Shown: positions 61,666-64,000 of the stretch, piece after piece
How the letters are laid out: every line of letters starts with the position of its first letter
How positions within the stretch are numbered: the first letter of the stretch is position 1
From: Neodiprion pinetum
Lineage: Eukaryota; Arthropoda; Insecta; Hymenoptera; Diprionidae
DNA: 64,000 nucleotides
NCBI RefSeq assembly: GCF_021155775.2
Contig: NC_060232.1
Location: 23,381,922 to 23,445,921, forward strand
Direction: 5' to 3'
Made by a program: the position numbers and the translations under genes
Notes under the pieces: model-generated
What the model was told of the DNA's origin: nothing
Database searches by the model: none
Seen by the model: the letters and a program-made list of their open reading frames with translations, nothing else

Positions 61666-62415
61666 AACCCGCAAAGTGCTAAGACGTTTATGGACATCTT
61701 TTTACTCGGCATGGGCCGGGTGAATGCCCCACGCATAACCGCGTTCTGGTAGTTCGTTACTACACCCTATCAGCCGAATGGCTTATACGGTTACAATCGA
61801 GACGTTATAAGAAACCATAGGAATTGGAACCTTCGGCTGCATTTTCGTTCTTCCAAAATTTGTTTAGCTTATTCTGACGGTCGGGTTTTCGATTCGCCCT
61901 ATCCTTTGTGCAGAGCTCACTTCTGCAACGTGCCTACAATCTATTGCCAGAGGACCCGCGATGCCGTACAAAATTAATTAAACTTTTCCGGGTTGTCGCT
62001 CTGTTAGCTATTGTTCGACCAGCCTTCGCCATACAAGACCTTATTTCTCTAAGCCATTTTATGCTCACTACTGGTTAAGACAAAAATTTCATTCACCGTG
62101 TTCCGTATTCTTCTTCATTGTAAGATATAAAAAAATTTTCCGCAATTTTATCGTGCCCAACAAATTTTGCTACACATATATATTGCGTCTACGTTCTGCT
62201 ATTGTCCGGCATGGAGAATAGATTTTAGGTATTTGAAGCTCAGCGAGTTTGAATACATGCAAATTGGTATTCCATTTTGATTATTTCCAAAGAGTATGGA
62301 ATAAAATGGTAGAAGGCAAAGGGATGAGAAGAGGCGCACGTTGCCCGTCTTTTCAGAATTTTTAATCAATTTTTCATAACCACACTATATGGTTTTTCCC
62401 CGCAATGTTACTTAC

Positions 62416-62446
62416 ATCTGGCGGGGCCACATGTGGTCCCGCAGAT
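62416..62446. repeat. 15-bp-stem imperfect palindrome
   Basis: Left arm ATCT-(G bulge)-GCGGGGCCACA (62416-62431) pairs with TGTGGTCCCGC-AGAT (62432-62446) with one G·T pair. A minus-strand donor-like GTAAGT abuts it at 62410-62415. It could be a hairpin RNA element or a protein-binding palindrome; there is no further support. Confidence 0.4.
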
Positions 62447-62719
62447 AAAGGATGAAAGATCAGTGCTTGCAGGGTTCCTGTAAATCACGGACGAAATAAA
62501 AAGAAGAGGATAAAAAATGAAAACTAAAGGGTGCTTCGGGCGACCGTCGAGAGGTAGGGACGCCACGGACGTGATCTGCTTAAGGAAAACGCCATTTTAA
62601 AGGGTAGAACCTTCGACCCCACGTCATTTCTTTATTTTCATTTCGCTAGATTTTTTCACACCTCTCGTCGCCCTTCCACCTTTCATTTCTTATATCGCGG
62701 TATTTCTCCGGCGAAAAGT

Positions 62720-62990
62720 TTCTTTTATTTCCCTCTTTCTTCTCCCAATTTAATTAGACAGTGCTTATTTTAGTTGCACGAGCTGAAGTCCCGCACCAAC
62801 TACACCCTGAGAACTATCCCAGAGGCTGTTTTGCCTCCGCGGAGATGAAATGTTTAATATGCATGCATAATACTCCCGTCAAATTCTTAATTAAAGTTAA
62901 TATACGCTCTCAAATTCTCCATAGAGGCGACAGCTGCTTTAATTCCACGACGATACACCATTGGGTGCTCGGAATATAAAACTTCGGTGA
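62720..62990. other. Possible cis-regulatory block
   Basis: Dense homeodomain/POU-like words: TTTAATATGCATGCATAAT (about 62850-62870), TTAATTAAAGTTAAT, CAGCTG E-box and TTTAATTCC. A 72-codon frame through it is not recognisable. Reads more like a conserved non-coding element than an exon. Confidence 0.2.
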
Positions 62991-64000
62991 TACTTGGCCA
63001 CCGTGCGACTCGGAATAACTCTGCTCCAAGCAATTATCCTTCCTCCAAACAACCGACTGCGACGGGCTTGAATCACTCAGAGAGTGCATCCGCTGACCGT
63101 CAATCGTTACCCGGGGAATTTTTCGCTTAAAACGTACATGATGTGTATACAGTGCTCAAAGTTTTACGATCTTACGAGAGGTAGTAGCGGTAAAAGGAAG
63201 GAGACCATATCCTCTATATCTGGTAACTTAACATTCCGCTGGTAATCTTCCTCTCCAGCCTCGAGCAGAAGCTGCATCGGAGTAGAGAACCAAGTGCCTG
63301 GGAACGGTGCGAGGCTAAGACCATGAACGGACTGGAACAGACTAAGAAGCAAGGAACGTTTAGTACAATAAACAGTTGAACAACAACCTCTGTTCTCCAA
63401 GCAGCCTTCCTCTTCGCCTCCCACCAGTCCGCCGACTATCCCGGCGCTTGGGCGGCTCTGAGTCATAAGCTCTTGTAAAGTGTCTCGGGTGCCGCCCCAG
63501 TATTCCGACTCGTTTTCCCGTAGACGGAGTGGGTCTGGTTCTTGTCCAGCTTTGCCAAGTCCGACCCGCTCATAGCGCAGCGTTATCCTTCGGGGAGCTC
63601 AACGCGTATCCTCAATCGCACGATACCCGACAATCAGTTTTCCCTGTCTTTGAGGCGATTTGTGGATGAACAAGGATGCAATCCTGGCTCGATTTCTCCT
63701 CCTCTTCGGCCGAGTGAGAGCGCTTCATCCACCGCAGGCTGCACTTCAGATTTTAAGGGTGGGCTCTTGCGTCGCTGAGAAAAATTGATTGCGGGAGTCG
63801 GCTAACGCAAGGGTCTTAAAATCCCATCTGAGTCGAGGGCGTCTTATCCGACACTTGGTGTGTCGTGCACCCGAGCATTTCCTGCTAGCTTCTGTAACAC
63901 TCTCAGGAACACCTCCTGGCTAACCTCATCATGAAAATTATCAATTTGCGGCCGCTTTGAGTTTTCTTATCTGAAGAGTTTGAACGATCAACCCCTGAAC
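62991..64000. other. Non-coding, no gene recognised
   Basis: GC-richer end of the window with short frames on both strands (63164-63466 minus, 63542-63778 plus). Neither has splice context or a motif. An exon cut off by the window edge cannot be excluded. Confidence 0.4.

Noticed and set aside
63178..63187. GAGGTAGTAG resembling the let-7 seed
   Set aside because: The following bases depart from let-7 and no complementary hairpin arm was found nearby.

Overview
The window reads as nuclear DNA of an animal, most likely an insect. There is no long continuous coding sequence on either strand. Most of it is AT-leaning unique sequence with scattered CpG-containing patches, microsatellites, A/T runs and small decayed mobile elements. 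A hymenopteran, perhaps a sawfly, would fit the undepleted CpG and the style of the inverted-repeat elements, but nothing here proves the order. No rRNA, CRISPR array, prokaryotic operon or convincing tRNA was found.

Layout. Positions 1-5.6 kb are non-coding apart from a short frame at 2.2-2.4 kb that faintly resembles the active-site region of M1 aminopeptidases. A CpG-rich patch with palindromes lies at 5.65-5.95 kb. The stretch from 6 to 21.6 kb is mostly featureless, with CA and CT microsatellites, and a decayed LINE (non-LTR retrotransposon) 3' end at about 11.0-11.5 kb. The best gene-like signal is at 21.9-22.25 kb. It combines a CRE palindrome, an initiator with a correctly spaced downstream promoter element, and a short start exon ending in a good splice donor. 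GT-rich, intron-like sequence follows to about 23.2 kb.

If that promoter is real, much of the window to its right could be one or more long introns of a + strand gene. Two weak internal-exon candidates keep the reading phase, at 44,874-44,935 and 53,997-54,016. Between 35.8 and 36.15 kb there is a cluster of short inverted and direct repeats. At 39.1-40.8 kb two related foldback elements bracket a GC-rich island that holds coding-like frames. From 41 to 64 kb the sequence is mainly non-coding, with low-complexity tracts, a 10-bp minisatellite at 54.55 kb, several palindromes and possible cis-regulatory blocks near 61.65 and 62.8 kb.

No group of genes acting together can be shown, and I do not see an undescribed multi-gene system. 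The items most worth a second look are the foldback pair with its island and the putative promoter with its first exon. All gene calls are inferences from sequence signals only.
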